A DNA stretch of 41,400 nt. Source: an uncultured Pseudomonadales bacterium (GTDB lineage: Bacteria > Pseudomonadota > Gammaproteobacteria > Pseudomonadales > Azotimanducaceae). Shown piece by piece: positions 9,294 to 16,905 of this stretch. The notes under the pieces were generated by a model that saw nothing but the letters and a program-made list of their open reading frames with translations, searched no databases and was not told the DNA's origin. A program made the position numbers and the translations under genes. Where the stretch lies: positions 1 to 41,400 of the forward strand of contig CAKZWF010000071.1 of NCBI GenBank assembly GCA_937921865.1, read 5' to 3'. Each line of letters begins with the position of its first letter. Position 1 is the stretch's first letter.

Positions 9294-9914
9294 CTATTCA
9301 AGGGCCGTGAGTTTTTCCACAGCCACCCTGACAACGCGGGTGGCCCTCGCGACGCTGAGGCGTTGGTCTCGTCTGAGGCTGGTCCAGTATTCGATACTCA
9401 GCACCCCATCGAGCGCCTCAAACAAAATAGCGTCTTCCAGAATCCCATCGGGAAGAATCTCCTTGAGCCTTCTTCTTCGACGTGCAATTCCTTGTCGTTG
9501 GATGGAATCAGACGCCGCAGCTCGGTATCTGCTCCAGATCGTTGATATGTAGAGCGGCAGCAGCGACTCATAAACGCGAACCCGTCGATCGATTACCACC
9601 TCGAGGAGTTGCTGCCACTGATCCCTCTCTTGTTCAGACGTCCCTTTAGGAAAGGGCTCATCCATGACAAGCGAAGCGTTCGCATCGGTATCTTCGATGA
9701 AGCTGCGGTGCAGTGCGTCCATATCCGGAAAGTGCCGGAACAGTGTCCTTGTTGTAATGCCGGCCATGTCGGCAATTTCTCTGGCAGTGGGGTCGATCGT
9801 GCCCACAAGGATCAACTCACGGGTCACATCCAGAATTTTCCGGCGGGTCGCGGCGGTACGCTCGACCCTACCGTCAACCTTTTCTACAGCAGGCGCAGCT
9901 TCCGTCTGACTCAA
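9294..9914 (-). CDS. TetR-family transcriptional regulator
   Basis: A 206-residue TetR repressor. The N-terminal helix-turn-helix spans roughly residues 22-67 (TRRKILDVTRELILVGTIDPTAREIADMA... TTRTLFRHFPDMDALH), followed by a helical ligand-binding domain without a recognisable ligand family. Its ATG overlaps the stop of the upstream serine hydrolase gene (ATGA, 4 bases), so it is the second gene of that operon and probably controls it. A fitting inverted repeat lies just upstream of the first gene (11168-11186). Confidence 0.88.
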   Translation of the reverse strand: MSQTEAAPAVEKVDGRVERTAATRRKILDVTRELILVGTIDPTAREIADMAGITTRTLFRHFPDMDALHRSFIEDTDANASLVMDEPFPKGTSEQERDQWQQLLEVVIDRRVRVYESLLPLYISTIWSRYRAAASDSIQRQGIARRRRRLKEILPDGILEDAILFEALDGVLSIEYWTSLRRDQRLSVARATRVVRVAVEKLTALE

Positions 9915-11161
9915 TGGAAGGTCTCGCGACTGGCCAGCGTTCGCATGACGGCTGGAAATTCTTCAGGGCCCGCGCCGCTTTCTCTCTGGGTGAACAACAT
10001 TTGTTGTCCAGTCGAGAACTGGGCGACCACCGTCCCTTGCCTGCGATCGATCCAGAGGTACTGGTCGAACGCGCCTGCGGCAATGAACTCCTGATCATAG
10101 TCGTGGGGTATCCAGAACTGAACGCTGTAGCCGCGTTGCAGATCGCCCGCCTCATCAAGCCGAGGTTCCTGGAACGGTGCCTGGGGATTTTCGACCATGG
10201 AAAACCAGTCGTTGTGAACGGTTTGCTGCCCATCCAACACCAGGTTTTCGACGTAGAGCTGACCAAGATGAGTAAACTCTTCCAGGCGCAATGTCAGGCA
10301 ACAGTGACCCATTGGGTGGCAGCTACCATCCAGGCCCCAGGTCGCATCGCCGCCGAATCCACCACGCTGCCAGAGTCGGTCCTGCACAATCTCCGTAAAG
10401 GACTGACCATAAGCGCCCCTGAGAACCGCGGACAGCACATGGGTGTCGGTGGCTATGTAGTTGAAGTCTGACCCCGGGGGTACATGGCGCCCCAGCGCCC
10501 CCGCCCATGCATCGAAATCCTGTCTCTCCTGCATGATGTCCCAGTACATATTGTTGCGATCGGGAGTGCCTTTGAAGTGAAAGAAGTCGATACCGGAGGA
10601 CATCATCAGAACATGACGTATTGAGCTTTCACCGTAGGCAGTACCGGCAAACTGTGGCGCGTATCGCGCAACCCTGTCATCCCGACTCTCAATCCGCCCT
10701 TCGAAATGCGCCATCGCCACCAGTGTTGAAGTAAAGCTCTTGGTCGCCGACCAGATGTGGTTGCGACTCTCTCGGCTCAGACCCTTGGCGTAGTACTCCA
10801 GTTTGACCTCACCGTCCTGGAGAACCATCAGGCCGGAAATATTTGCCTTTTCGAGGTATGCAGTCAGAGGAATACGCTCATTCCCCATCGGGTAAGAAAC
10901 ACTTTCCGGCGATGCAACATTACGCTGGTATTGCCGGGGATTCGTCGATGCTTGCAGTGGGGCTACGGGTTGAATGACTTCCCAATTGGAGAAAACCTCG
11001 GCTCGCAAACTCTCGAAAGGCATCGTATACCAACGCCAGCTCTGCAGGTCGTCCCAGGGCTTTGTAACCCAGCTCCCACCTCCGATTAGAAGCACCAGCA
11101 GCAAAATGCCCAGCGTTTTCGCGATACGCTTAATGGTCAGCCGCATGTTGATACCGGCCAT
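9911..11161 (-). CDS. Membrane-anchored serine hydrolase (CubicO/beta-lactamase class C family)
   Basis: A 416-residue protein of the class C beta-lactamase/DD-peptidase superfamily, which includes esterases, amidases and 6-aminohexanoate-dimer hydrolases. A single N-terminal hydrophobic helix (LGILLLVLLIGGGSW) suggests membrane anchoring with the catalytic domain outside the cytoplasm. The catalytic SxxK is SATK in NHIWSATKSFTSTL. The second motif around GSDFNYIATDTHVLS and the tryptophan-rich tail fit the family. The ATG at 11161 is used; a second in-frame ATG 15 bases later is possible. First gene of an operon with the TetR gene. The substrate, probably an ester or amide, cannot be named. 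Confidence 0.82.
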   Translation of the reverse strand: MAGINMRLTIKRIAKTLGILLLVLLIGGGSWVTKPWDDLQSWRWYTMPFESLRAEVFSNWEVIQPVAPLQASTNPRQYQRNVASPESVSYPMGNERIPLTAYLEKANISGLMVLQDGEVKLEYYAKGLSRESRNHIWSATKSFTSTLVAMAHFEGRIESRDDRVARYAPQFAGTAYGESSIRHVLMMSSGIDFFHFKGTPDRNNMYWDIMQERQDFDAWAGALGRHVPPGSDFNYIATDTHVLSAVLRGAYGQSFTEIVQDRLWQRGGFGGDATWGLDGSCHPMGHCCLTLRLEEFTHLGQLYVENLVLDGQQTVHNDWFSMVENPQAPFQEPRLDEAGDLQRGYSVQFWIPHDYDQEFIAAGAFDQYLWIDRRQGTVVAQFSTGQQMLFTQRESGAGPEEFPAVMRTLASRETFH

Positions 11162-11167
11162 ATTATT

Positions 11168-11186
11168 ATGTCACTCACGATGACAT
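11168..11186. promoter_or_regulatory. Probable TetR operator upstream of hydrolase-tetR operon
   Basis: Perfect 6-bp inverted repeat ATGTCA and TGACAT separated by 7 bases, ending 7 bases before the hydrolase start codon. The size and place suit a TetR-family operator for autoregulation of the hydrolase-tetR operon. It is also close enough to influence the divergent selenoprotein operon. Assignment is by position only. Confidence 0.45.
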
Positions 11187-11304
11187 TAGTTATTCACTGT
11201 GTCAATATCACACTCTGGACCCAACATCAGCCTCTGGTCGGCCGGGCACTTCTGACTGTGCGGCCGGGCGATACAATCCGCTCGAGTGAATGGAGAACAC
11301 CAGC

Positions 11305-12522
11305 ATGGTTAGATTGACCGATCTACCCGATTACGAACGCGATCACCTGCTTTCGAAGAATATGCCGCCATTGGGACCGCCTGTCTGGACGACACCAGCA
11401 AAGCCAGTGAATCAGATGCGGTTTGCACTTGTTACCACTGCTGGTTTGCACTACCGCGACGATCCAGCTTTTGATTTTGCCGACGCCACGTTCCGACCCA
11501 TCGATGGCGTCGAAGGTCCGGACAATCTGGTGATGTCGCACAGCTCGGTCAACTTCGACAAGACCGGCTTCGCAGAGGACGTCAACATCGTTTTCCCCCT
11601 GAGTCGATTCAGGGAACTCGTGGCAACAGACGTCGTCGGGAGCCTCGCAGACGTTCACTACAGCTTCATGGGTGCAGGGCTTCCGCCTGGTGCCTATGAG
11701 CGCAGCGCTGCTCAGGTAGCTGGATTATTGAAACAGGACAAAGTCGATGCGGTGTTCCTGACACCTGTGTGACCCAACTGCACGCGTGCTGTAAGTGCGC
11801 TCAGTTACTACCTGGAACGCGAGGGACTTCTGACCACCGGCATAAGCCTTGTGAGGGAGAACACCGAAAGCATGCAACCGCCCCGCGCCCTGTGGGTGAC
11901 ATTTCCCTTAGGGAGACCGCTCGGTAACCCAGGCGATGCCGCGTTCCAGCTTGATGTCATCGCGGCTGCATTAGATCTGTTGAATCGAAGCGAGGGTCCG
12001 GTGCTAGAGGACTATCCTCACGATGCACCACCAATTGAAGCCCAGAGCGCGGTAACCTGCCCGGTATCCTTTGCAAAGGACACCGGCGATAACGGCTCAT
12101 GGAAGACGCGGCTCGGCCGGGAATTCAGCCAACTCAAGCCCTGGTATGAGCTCTCATATCGTCGCCGTGGCGGTCGCACCCTGGTGGGCATATCCGATCA
12201 GCCCCCCGAGCAGAACATCCGAGTTCTCGCTGAACAGCTTGACGATGGTGTGCTCCCCACAGACATCACCTGGCTGAAGCGGGCCGTCGAAGACATCAAG
12301 GCCTACTATACCGAAGCGATGACTGCACAGCCGGGCGACTATGACAGCGATGCACTCCAGGCTCAGTTCTGGCAAGAAACCAGTTTCGGTGCAGCCGTCA
12401 TTGCGCTCTACCACCAGTTTCAGAATTCCAATGATGATCAGCTGAAGCTGATCGCACGAATACTTGCACCGCGCGGGGCCGTAGGTGCCGCAACAGGTCC
12501 TGAAGGAGAAAAAACCCAATGA
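11305..12522 (+). CDS. GrdB/PrdB-like selenoprotein B family reductase, read through in-frame TGA (Sec156)
   Basis: Resembles the glycine/betaine/sarcosine/D-proline reductase selenoprotein B family. In the anaerobic enzymes the selenocysteine attacks the substrate during reductive C-N cleavage; aerobic homologues have no established role. Two open stretches in one frame (11290-11772 and onward to 12522) are separated only by TGA at 11770-11772. Reading it as Sec gives FLTPV-U-PNC-TRAVSALSYYLEREG, a UxxC redox motif, and family-like sequence continues for ~250 residues with no frameshift. Total 405 residues from the ATG at 11305, chosen for GGAGA upstream and because the relic at 29.6 kb also begins MVR-TDLP-YER. 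The stop overlaps the TauD start (ATGA). A SECIS-like hairpin follows the TGA. The alternative is a nonsense mutation. Confidence 0.82.
11778..11804 (+). promoter_or_regulatory. SECIS-like hairpin for UGA decoding
   Basis: Directly after the TGA at 11770-11772 the RNA can form a 6-bp stem, GCGUGC (11784-11789) with GUGCGC (11795-11800; two G-U pairs), around the 5-base loop UGUAA. A lower CUG/CAG stem (11778-11780 with 11802-11804) lies across a small internal loop. The apical loop begins 17 bases after the UGA and has G as its second base followed by U. This fits what is known of bacterial SECIS elements: a loop roughly 16-37 bases downstream with G among its first two bases. SelB would bind it. 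Folding was done by eye. Confidence 0.6.
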
Positions 12523-13373
12523 TTGGAGTGCAGCCGGTAAAGGATGCTTTCGTAGCAGAAATCACAGGTGTGGACGTTCGACATCTCTCAGATGAAGAGT
12601 TCGAGCAGCTTTACGCTGCATGGCTCCAATATGGTGTTCTGAGATTGCGCAACCAGAGCATCGACGAAAATGAGTTGCAGGCGTTCAGCGCCAGGTTTGG
12701 TCCGCTTGAAGAACTTCCGTTCGGACGCATGTCTGAAGCAGACAAGGCCAAAGTCAAGAATCGATATGTCACGCAACTCTCAAATATTCTGGTCGATGGC
12801 AAACCCATCGGTGGTCTCGGGAACGCAGAGGCAAACTGGCACTCGGATATGACCTACGTGGAGAACCCACCGCCTGCCAGTGTTCTGTTGGGGGTGGAAA
12901 TACCGCCTGCCGGTGGGGATACCTACTTTGCTGACCAGTATGCCGCCTATGAAGCACTCCCCGATGAGCTCCGGGTTCGTATTGCCGATCTGACGATCAA
13001 GCACGATGCGGCTCACACGAGCATCGGGAAACTGCGACCCGGATTCGACGCTTTTGATGATCCGAGGGATGCGCCAGGCGCTATTCATTCGATCGTTCAG
13101 ACCCACGAGGAGACCCGTCGTAAAGCGCTTTACCTCGGTCGCCGCGAATGGGCTTTTATTCCAGGTCTGTCAATCGAAGAGAGTGAAAAACTCCTCGACG
13201 AGCTTTGGGACTATGCAGCGCTGCCTGCAATCGTCTGGCAACAGAAGTGGCAACCCTACGACCTGATCATCTGGGATAACCGTCGTGTGCTGCACCGTCG
13301 GGATGACTTTGATCCTCAGTCTCGTCGTCTGATGAAACGGTGCCAGGTGCTGGCAAGACCAGTTCACACCTAG
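12519..13373 (+). CDS. TauD/TfdA-family Fe(II)/2-oxoglutarate dioxygenase
   Basis: A 284-residue dioxygenase that couples 2-oxoglutarate decarboxylation to hydroxylation of a small substrate. The iron ligands are His108 and Asp110 (NWHSDMTY) and the distal His259 (WDNRRVLHRRDDF), with Arg270 for 2-oxoglutarate. The GGDTYFADQYAAYEALP segment is characteristic. The start codon overlaps the stop of the selenoprotein gene (ATGA), with AGGAG about 10 bases upstream, so the two are translationally coupled. That coupling is itself evidence that ribosomes reach the end of the upstream gene. Substrate unknown; TfdA/TauD members act on sulfonates, aryloxyacids, betaines and related acids. Confidence 0.9.
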   Translation: MIGVQPVKDAFVAEITGVDVRHLSDEEFEQLYAAWLQYGVLRLRNQSIDENELQAFSARFGPLEELPFGRMSEADKAKVKNRYVTQLSNILVDGKPIGGLGNAEANWHSDMTYVENPPPASVLLGVEIPPAGGDTYFADQYAAYEALPDELRVRIADLTIKHDAAHTSIGKLRPGFDAFDDPRDAPGAIHSIVQTHEETRRKALYLGRREWAFIPGLSIEESEKLLDELWDYAALPAIVWQQKWQPYDLIIWDNRRVLHRRDDFDPQSRRLMKRCQVLARPVHT

Positions 13374-13422
13374 CCGCAGTCAAATGAAGACATTTCAGCT
13401 CGCCAGGGAACCCTCAAAGTCG

Positions 13423-13652
13423 TAGCCGAGGCTCGACGCTAATGCGGTTGCCCAAACGTGGTTGCCAGATAAATCCCTCCGCGGACATACCCGCCGGAAT
13501 GGCGAAAGCCCCCGCCGTTCCCGCAAACGTCGTCCGCAATAATCCGCCAGGATAGTTATCCCTGATCGCGGCACAGGATAAGCTGACCAGCTAACCGGGA
13601 CACCGCGCACTGCGGGGAGAATCAGATTTGAGCAGCAAAGTCATGTCGCTGC
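13423..13652 (+). repeat. Intergenic repeat R1, copy A (copy of the MFS 5' region)
   Basis: Closely resembles 16672-16905: the CCAAACGTGGTTGCCAGAT core, a CCGCCGTT...CGTCGTC segment, GATAGTTATC, and finally GGGGAGAATCAG plus TTGAGCAGCAAAGTCATG, i.e. the ribosome binding site, TTG start and first codons of the MFS gene. The homology breaks at GTCGCTG, where phoD-like sequence begins. The 22-bp tandem units of copy B are not expanded here. Confidence 0.75.
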
Positions 13653-13800
13653 CACCCACCGCAGCAGCCCCGGCTGCGGTGGTACCCAGAAAGGTTCGAC
13701 ATGTGACCATGTTGAATTTGCCGTATCGCTGGTGAATGGCTCAGTCTGACCGACTGCCAGCGGCTATCTTACAAACGGTGCCGTGCAATTTCTTGAACTT
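13641..13800 (-). pseudogene. Relic of phoD 5' end plus phoD downstream flank
   Basis: From about 13641 to 13768 the sequence matches 5513-5636 (phoD signal-peptide codons, start codon context and upstream leader, same minus orientation). From 13770 to 13799 it matches 3937-3966, the sequence on the other side of phoD. No coding body remains. The two matched ends are joined in the order expected for a tandem-duplication or circle junction of the phoD unit. It is fused on its left to the MFS-type leader (copy A of R1). Percent identities were not computed. Confidence 0.7.
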
Positions 13801-13818
13801 CAGGCGTTGGCGTGGTCT

Positions 13819-15189
13819 CTAGCCACCAGCTTGTCGCTCGACACTGCGTCGGTTCCACTGCCAGGCCAGTAACCCCAGTAAGACATTGGTGATCGCGGTC
13901 GCTGCGAATACTCCGGTATACCCCCACAACATATCACCTAAGACGGCGAGCGGAATGCCAAGAATTACGCCGCGAAGCAGCGAGATAACCAGCGCCGGGC
14001 GGGGTAGACCACGTGCATTAAAGGATGAATTGGCCACCTGCATCATGCCCATGAAACCGATACTCAGCGGAATAATGAGAAAAAACGTCTCAGCCGTTGC
14101 CACCACCTGTTGGTTATCGTCGATCAGGCTCACCAATGAGGCGCCAAAAGCGACCATAAAAAGGAAGGTAACTGCACCCCAGGCCAGACAAAATGAATGA
14201 CAAAGAAACAGCGCGCGGCGCACACGGTCATATTGTCGGGCTCCCCAATTCTGCCCGATAAAGGGTTCAGCAGAAGACGAGCACGACCACAGAATCATAT
14301 GCGCGATGGTTTCTACTCTCGATGCGACGTTATATGCGGCAACCACTTCGTGCCCATGATTTGCCAACAATCGGGTAATAACCAGCATCGAGATCGGCAT
14401 TACCAATCCGCTGGCAATCGCTGGTGCGCCAACATGCATGATGGCCACCCAGGACTGCCCTATGCCTTTCAGCTGCCATGTCATGAGTTTCGCATTGGCG
14501 AGTAGTACTGCGTATAGAGCAACGCTGGATACCCGAGAGATAACGTATGCCCAGGCAGCACCCGCACTGCCAAGTTCCGGAAAACCAAACCAACCGAAGA
14601 TCAACACTGGACCGAGCGCAATCTGAATTACTGAACCCACTGTCATTACAACGCCTGGGCTGGCCGCACTGCCCGTCGCGCGTAACAAAGTCGAACCTAC
14701 GATTGACAACAGAAAAAACGGGACACCAATCATATAGACCCGAAGATAGTCGACCGTCAGCTCCAGGACTAAATCCTGAGCGCCCAGAGTGGACACAATT
14801 TCGTAGGCGTACGCGTAGCCAGTTACAGCCAGGACAACACCGACCACCACCGACAGAATCTGGGCATGGGTGACCAGAATGGATGCCTGTGCCCTCTCGC
14901 CAGCACCCATGGCACGCGCAATAACAGACGATGCCCCACTACCAATGCCGCCAGCGAAGGCAAACAAGGTGATAGTAAGGGGAAACGCGAAGCCCATAGC
15001 AGCCAGAGCTTCCGTGCCTAACATGCCCAAGTAGACTGCTTCGGCAAGTTGCGCCACGTTCATGGTCAACGTACCCATGGCCATGAAGGAGCCCAGTCGA
15101 ACCAGGTGGCCGCCTACCTTTCCTTCGGTAAAACCACCGGCATTTATCTCAGGTGTTGCAGGAGATTGATGGGGCGAAGATCGTTGCAA
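13819..15189 (-). CDS. MATE-family multidrug/Na+ antiporter
   Basis: A 456-residue inner-membrane exporter with about twelve hydrophobic helices in two homologous halves. The first half carries LAEAVYLGMLGTEALAAMGFAFPL and GIGSGASSVIARAMGAG, the second GHEVVAAYNVASRVE and EPFIGQNWGARQYDR, all typical MatE signatures. Such proteins expel cationic drugs or toxic metabolites against Na+ or H+. The start used is a TTG at 15189; no strong ribosome binding site is seen, so the true start could be slightly further in. It stands alone on the minus strand and no regulator is adjacent. Confidence 0.9.
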   Translation of the reverse strand: MQRSSPHQSPATPEINAGGFTEGKVGGHLVRLGSFMAMGTLTMNVAQLAEAVYLGMLGTEALAAMGFAFPLTITLFAFAGGIGSGASSVIARAMGAGERAQASILVTHAQILSVVVGVVLAVTGYAYAYEIVSTLGAQDLVLELTVDYLRVYMIGVPFFLLSIVGSTLLRATGSAASPGVVMTVGSVIQIALGPVLIFGWFGFPELGSAGAAWAYVISRVSSVALYAVLLANAKLMTWQLKGIGQSWVAIMHVGAPAIASGLVMPISMLVITRLLANHGHEVVAAYNVASRVETIAHMILWSCSSSAEPFIGQNWGARQYDRVRRALFLCHSFCLAWGAVTFLFMVAFGASLVSLIDDNQQVVATAETFFLIIPLSIGFMGMMQVANSSFNARGLPRPALVISLLRGVILGIPLAVLGDMLWGYTGVFAATAITNVLLGLLAWQWNRRSVERQAGG

Positions 15190-15339
15190 GGAAGCTCAGT
15201 AGGAAGAGTTAAGTTGCAGTGTAGTGATGTTTGGTGATCAACGACACTCTCAGCGTATCGAAGAGATCTGCTGTCTCGCTGTGTGCACCGTTGATTGGAA
15301 TCGAGGAGCTATCCTGACGCCATGGTAATACGCCAGACG

Positions 15340-15374
15340 CCTGATTAGACCGAACGACGTCCGGGCTAATCAGG
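15340..15374 (-). terminator. Hairpin downstream of the amidohydrolase
   Basis: Perfect 9-bp inverted repeat CCTGATTAG / CTAATCAGG around a 17-base loop that can pair partly, 25 bases after the amidohydrolase stop and before the MATE start on the same strand. There is no U-tract, so if it ends transcription it does so as a weak or Rho-assisted site; it may equally protect the mRNA 3' end. Confidence 0.35.
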
Positions 15375-15398
15375 TGCTTGAGGCAGAGATGTCGAGAC

Positions 15399-16565
15399 TT
15401 ACAGTCCCAGGTAGTCCTCGAAATTCTTACTGTAGAACCGATCGAGTTCTTCTGGAGATGCATTAACCGCATCCATGCTGATTTCGAAGTCACCAAATGG
15501 GTCTTTGCCACCTTCGGGGTGCGGATAGTCCGTGTTAAACATCAGAATATCCTTGCCGACGTTTTTCAATATCCAACCCGCGTTTTCAGTGTGCAGTGGT
15601 CCTACCCTCACCTGTCGCTGAAAATACTCTGATGGTTTAAGGGTCAGCTTCTTCAAACTCTGGTCAAACTTGCCGAGCAGAGACACACCCATATCGAGAT
15701 TCATCAGGGATGCTGGTACCCAGTTAGCACCCAGCTCAATAATGCCAACCTTGAGGTTTGGAAAACGTTCGAGTACGCCGTCGTAGATCATGCAGGTCAG
15801 CCAGCGTTCGATCGTGTGATGGATAACTGGAAGATCTTTAGGCTTGGTGGTTTCTATGTTGCCGATATTGCCTTTCAGCACGCGTTCGACACCGGTGTTC
15901 ATATAAACCGAAGGCATATTCTGACCGCTACCAATATGGAGGGTCACGGGCACGCCCGCTTCTTCCATCATGGCCCATAACGGGTCGTAGGCAATGTGTG
16001 AGGGAGCGCGCCCCTCGACTGCATCTGATCCAATCCAGATTGCGTTGATGCCGAGATCAAGCGCCAGTTTTAAGGATGTCTGGGCACGTTCAGGATCTTT
16101 CAGAGACAGGAATCCGACAGAAAGTAGTCTTGGATCGTCGCTACAGAAATCTGCCATGCCTCTGTTGAGGGCATCGCAGCCGCCATAAACCACTTCCAGG
16201 TCTTTTGAGCCAGCGAAACGTCCGGCACCGACCGAAGGAAAGATCAACTGTGAGCCAACCCCCATGATATTCAGTGCATCACTGCGCTCTTTTTTCTCTA
16301 CCGCGCCGTATGCGCTCCACATGTTGCGTTTGCCCGGGTGTGCAAAGAGATCTGATTTAAGGGCTTCGGTCAGTTCAGGGTCTTCACCTGCCAGGCGTTT
16401 ATTTGCCGCCTCGATAATAGGATCAAGCGCGGGCATATTGAGGTCAAAAACTCCCCGCTCCAGATTGTCCCTGACATAGTCAGAGGCGTAGCTTTCCAGC
16501 CAACCGCGGCCTTCAATGATATGGCTGTCAGCATCATGGATCGTTCGTCCTTCGCGGTGTGACAT
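15399..16565 (-). CDS. Amidohydrolase_2 family protein (metal-dependent hydrolase/decarboxylase)
   Basis: A 388-residue TIM-barrel protein of the Amidohydrolase_2 (ACMSD-like) family, whose members decarboxylate or hydrolyse aromatic and cyclic acids. The N-terminal metal motif is HDADSHI (degenerate HxH), with a barrel His in VTLHIGSG and the C-terminal FNTDYPHPEGGKDPF carrying the conserved Asp. The start at 16565 has AGGAG six bases upstream. A long AT-rich palindrome lies 37 bases upstream of the start (16602-16624). It belongs to the same broad family as the two amidohydrolases at 21.6 and 25.7 kb but is clearly diverged from them. Substrate unknown. Confidence 0.85.
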   Translation of the reverse strand: MSHREGRTIHDADSHIIEGRGWLESYASDYVRDNLERGVFDLNMPALDPIIEAANKRLAGEDPELTEALKSDLFAHPGKRNMWSAYGAVEKKERSDALNIMGVGSQLIFPSVGAGRFAGSKDLEVVYGGCDALNRGMADFCSDDPRLLSVGFLSLKDPERAQTSLKLALDLGINAIWIGSDAVEGRAPSHIAYDPLWAMMEEAGVPVTLHIGSGQNMPSVYMNTGVERVLKGNIGNIETTKPKDLPVIHHTIERWLTCMIYDGVLERFPNLKVGIIELGANWVPASLMNLDMGVSLLGKFDQSLKKLTLKPSEYFQRQVRVGPLHTENAGWILKNVGKDILMFNTDYPHPEGGKDPFGDFEISMDAVNASPEELDRFYSKNFEDYLGL

Positions 16566-16601
16566 GGTGAACTCCTGTACTTTCGATTGAACTGTATGGC
16601 T

Positions 16602-16624
16602 TTATTATATGCATCATATAATAA
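16602..16624. promoter_or_regulatory. Palindromic operator upstream of the amidohydrolase
   Basis: Perfect 10-bp inverted repeat (TTATTATATG and CATATAATAA) around the three bases CAT, 37 bases before the start codon at 16565. Its AT-rich arms resemble a -10 region, so a repressor bound here would block the promoter. The size suits a GntR- or TetR-type dimer. No regulator is encoded next to it. Confidence 0.5.
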
Positions 16625-16671
16625 GAGCTGTCAATCATTGAGTCGACCACAACCAAGTGGGGCCAGCAGAG

Positions 16672-16905
16672 GCACCCAAACGTGGTTGCCAGATAAATCC
16701 CCCGCCGTTGCGGCAGACGTTCCTCGCCGTTGCGGCGGACGTTCCTCGCCGTTGCGGCGGACGTTCCTCGCCGTTGCGGCGGACGTCGTCCTCAACAATC
16801 CGCTAAGATAGTTATCGCTGATCCCGGCGCAGGTAGGTCTGACCAGCAAACCGGGCACTGCGCATCACGGGGAGAATCAGATTTGAGCAGCAAAGTCATG
16901 TCGCT
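16672..16905 (+). repeat. Intergenic repeat R1, copy B (MFS leader)
   Basis: The leader of the MFS gene, duplicated at 13423-13652 and echoed at 27868-27960. Shared parts are CCAAACGTGGTTGCCAGAT, the CCGCCGTT-rich block, GATAGTTATC, and GGGGAGAATCAG with the TTG start. Because it includes the ribosome binding site and first codons, copy A most likely derives from this locus. Confidence 0.7.
16704..16785 (+). repeat. 22-bp tandem repeat, about 3.7 units
   Basis: Units begin at 16704, 16726, 16748 and 16770 with GCCGTTGCGG and end with ACGTTCCTC. The first has one A/G difference (CGGCAGACG for CGGCGGACG) and the last diverges after CGGACG. There are no spacers, so it is not a CRISPR array. It is expanded relative to the homologous leader at 13.5 kb, suggesting slippage. 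It lies about 100-180 bases before the MFS start, in the likely promoter/leader. Confidence 0.85.

Noticed and set aside
12154..12519. Minus-strand 121-codon frame over the second half of the selenoprotein gene
   Set aside because: No recognisable protein features, and the plus-strand frame is needed for the continuous selenoprotein reading.
13395..13610. Small minus-strand proteins in the R1 repeats (also 16631-16858 and 27633-27941)
   Set aside because: They share words such as SGNHVW only because the DNA repeat is shared; start codons and lengths are not conserved.
16704..16785. CRISPR array
   Set aside because: Units are directly adjacent with no spacers; it is a simple 22-bp tandem repeat.
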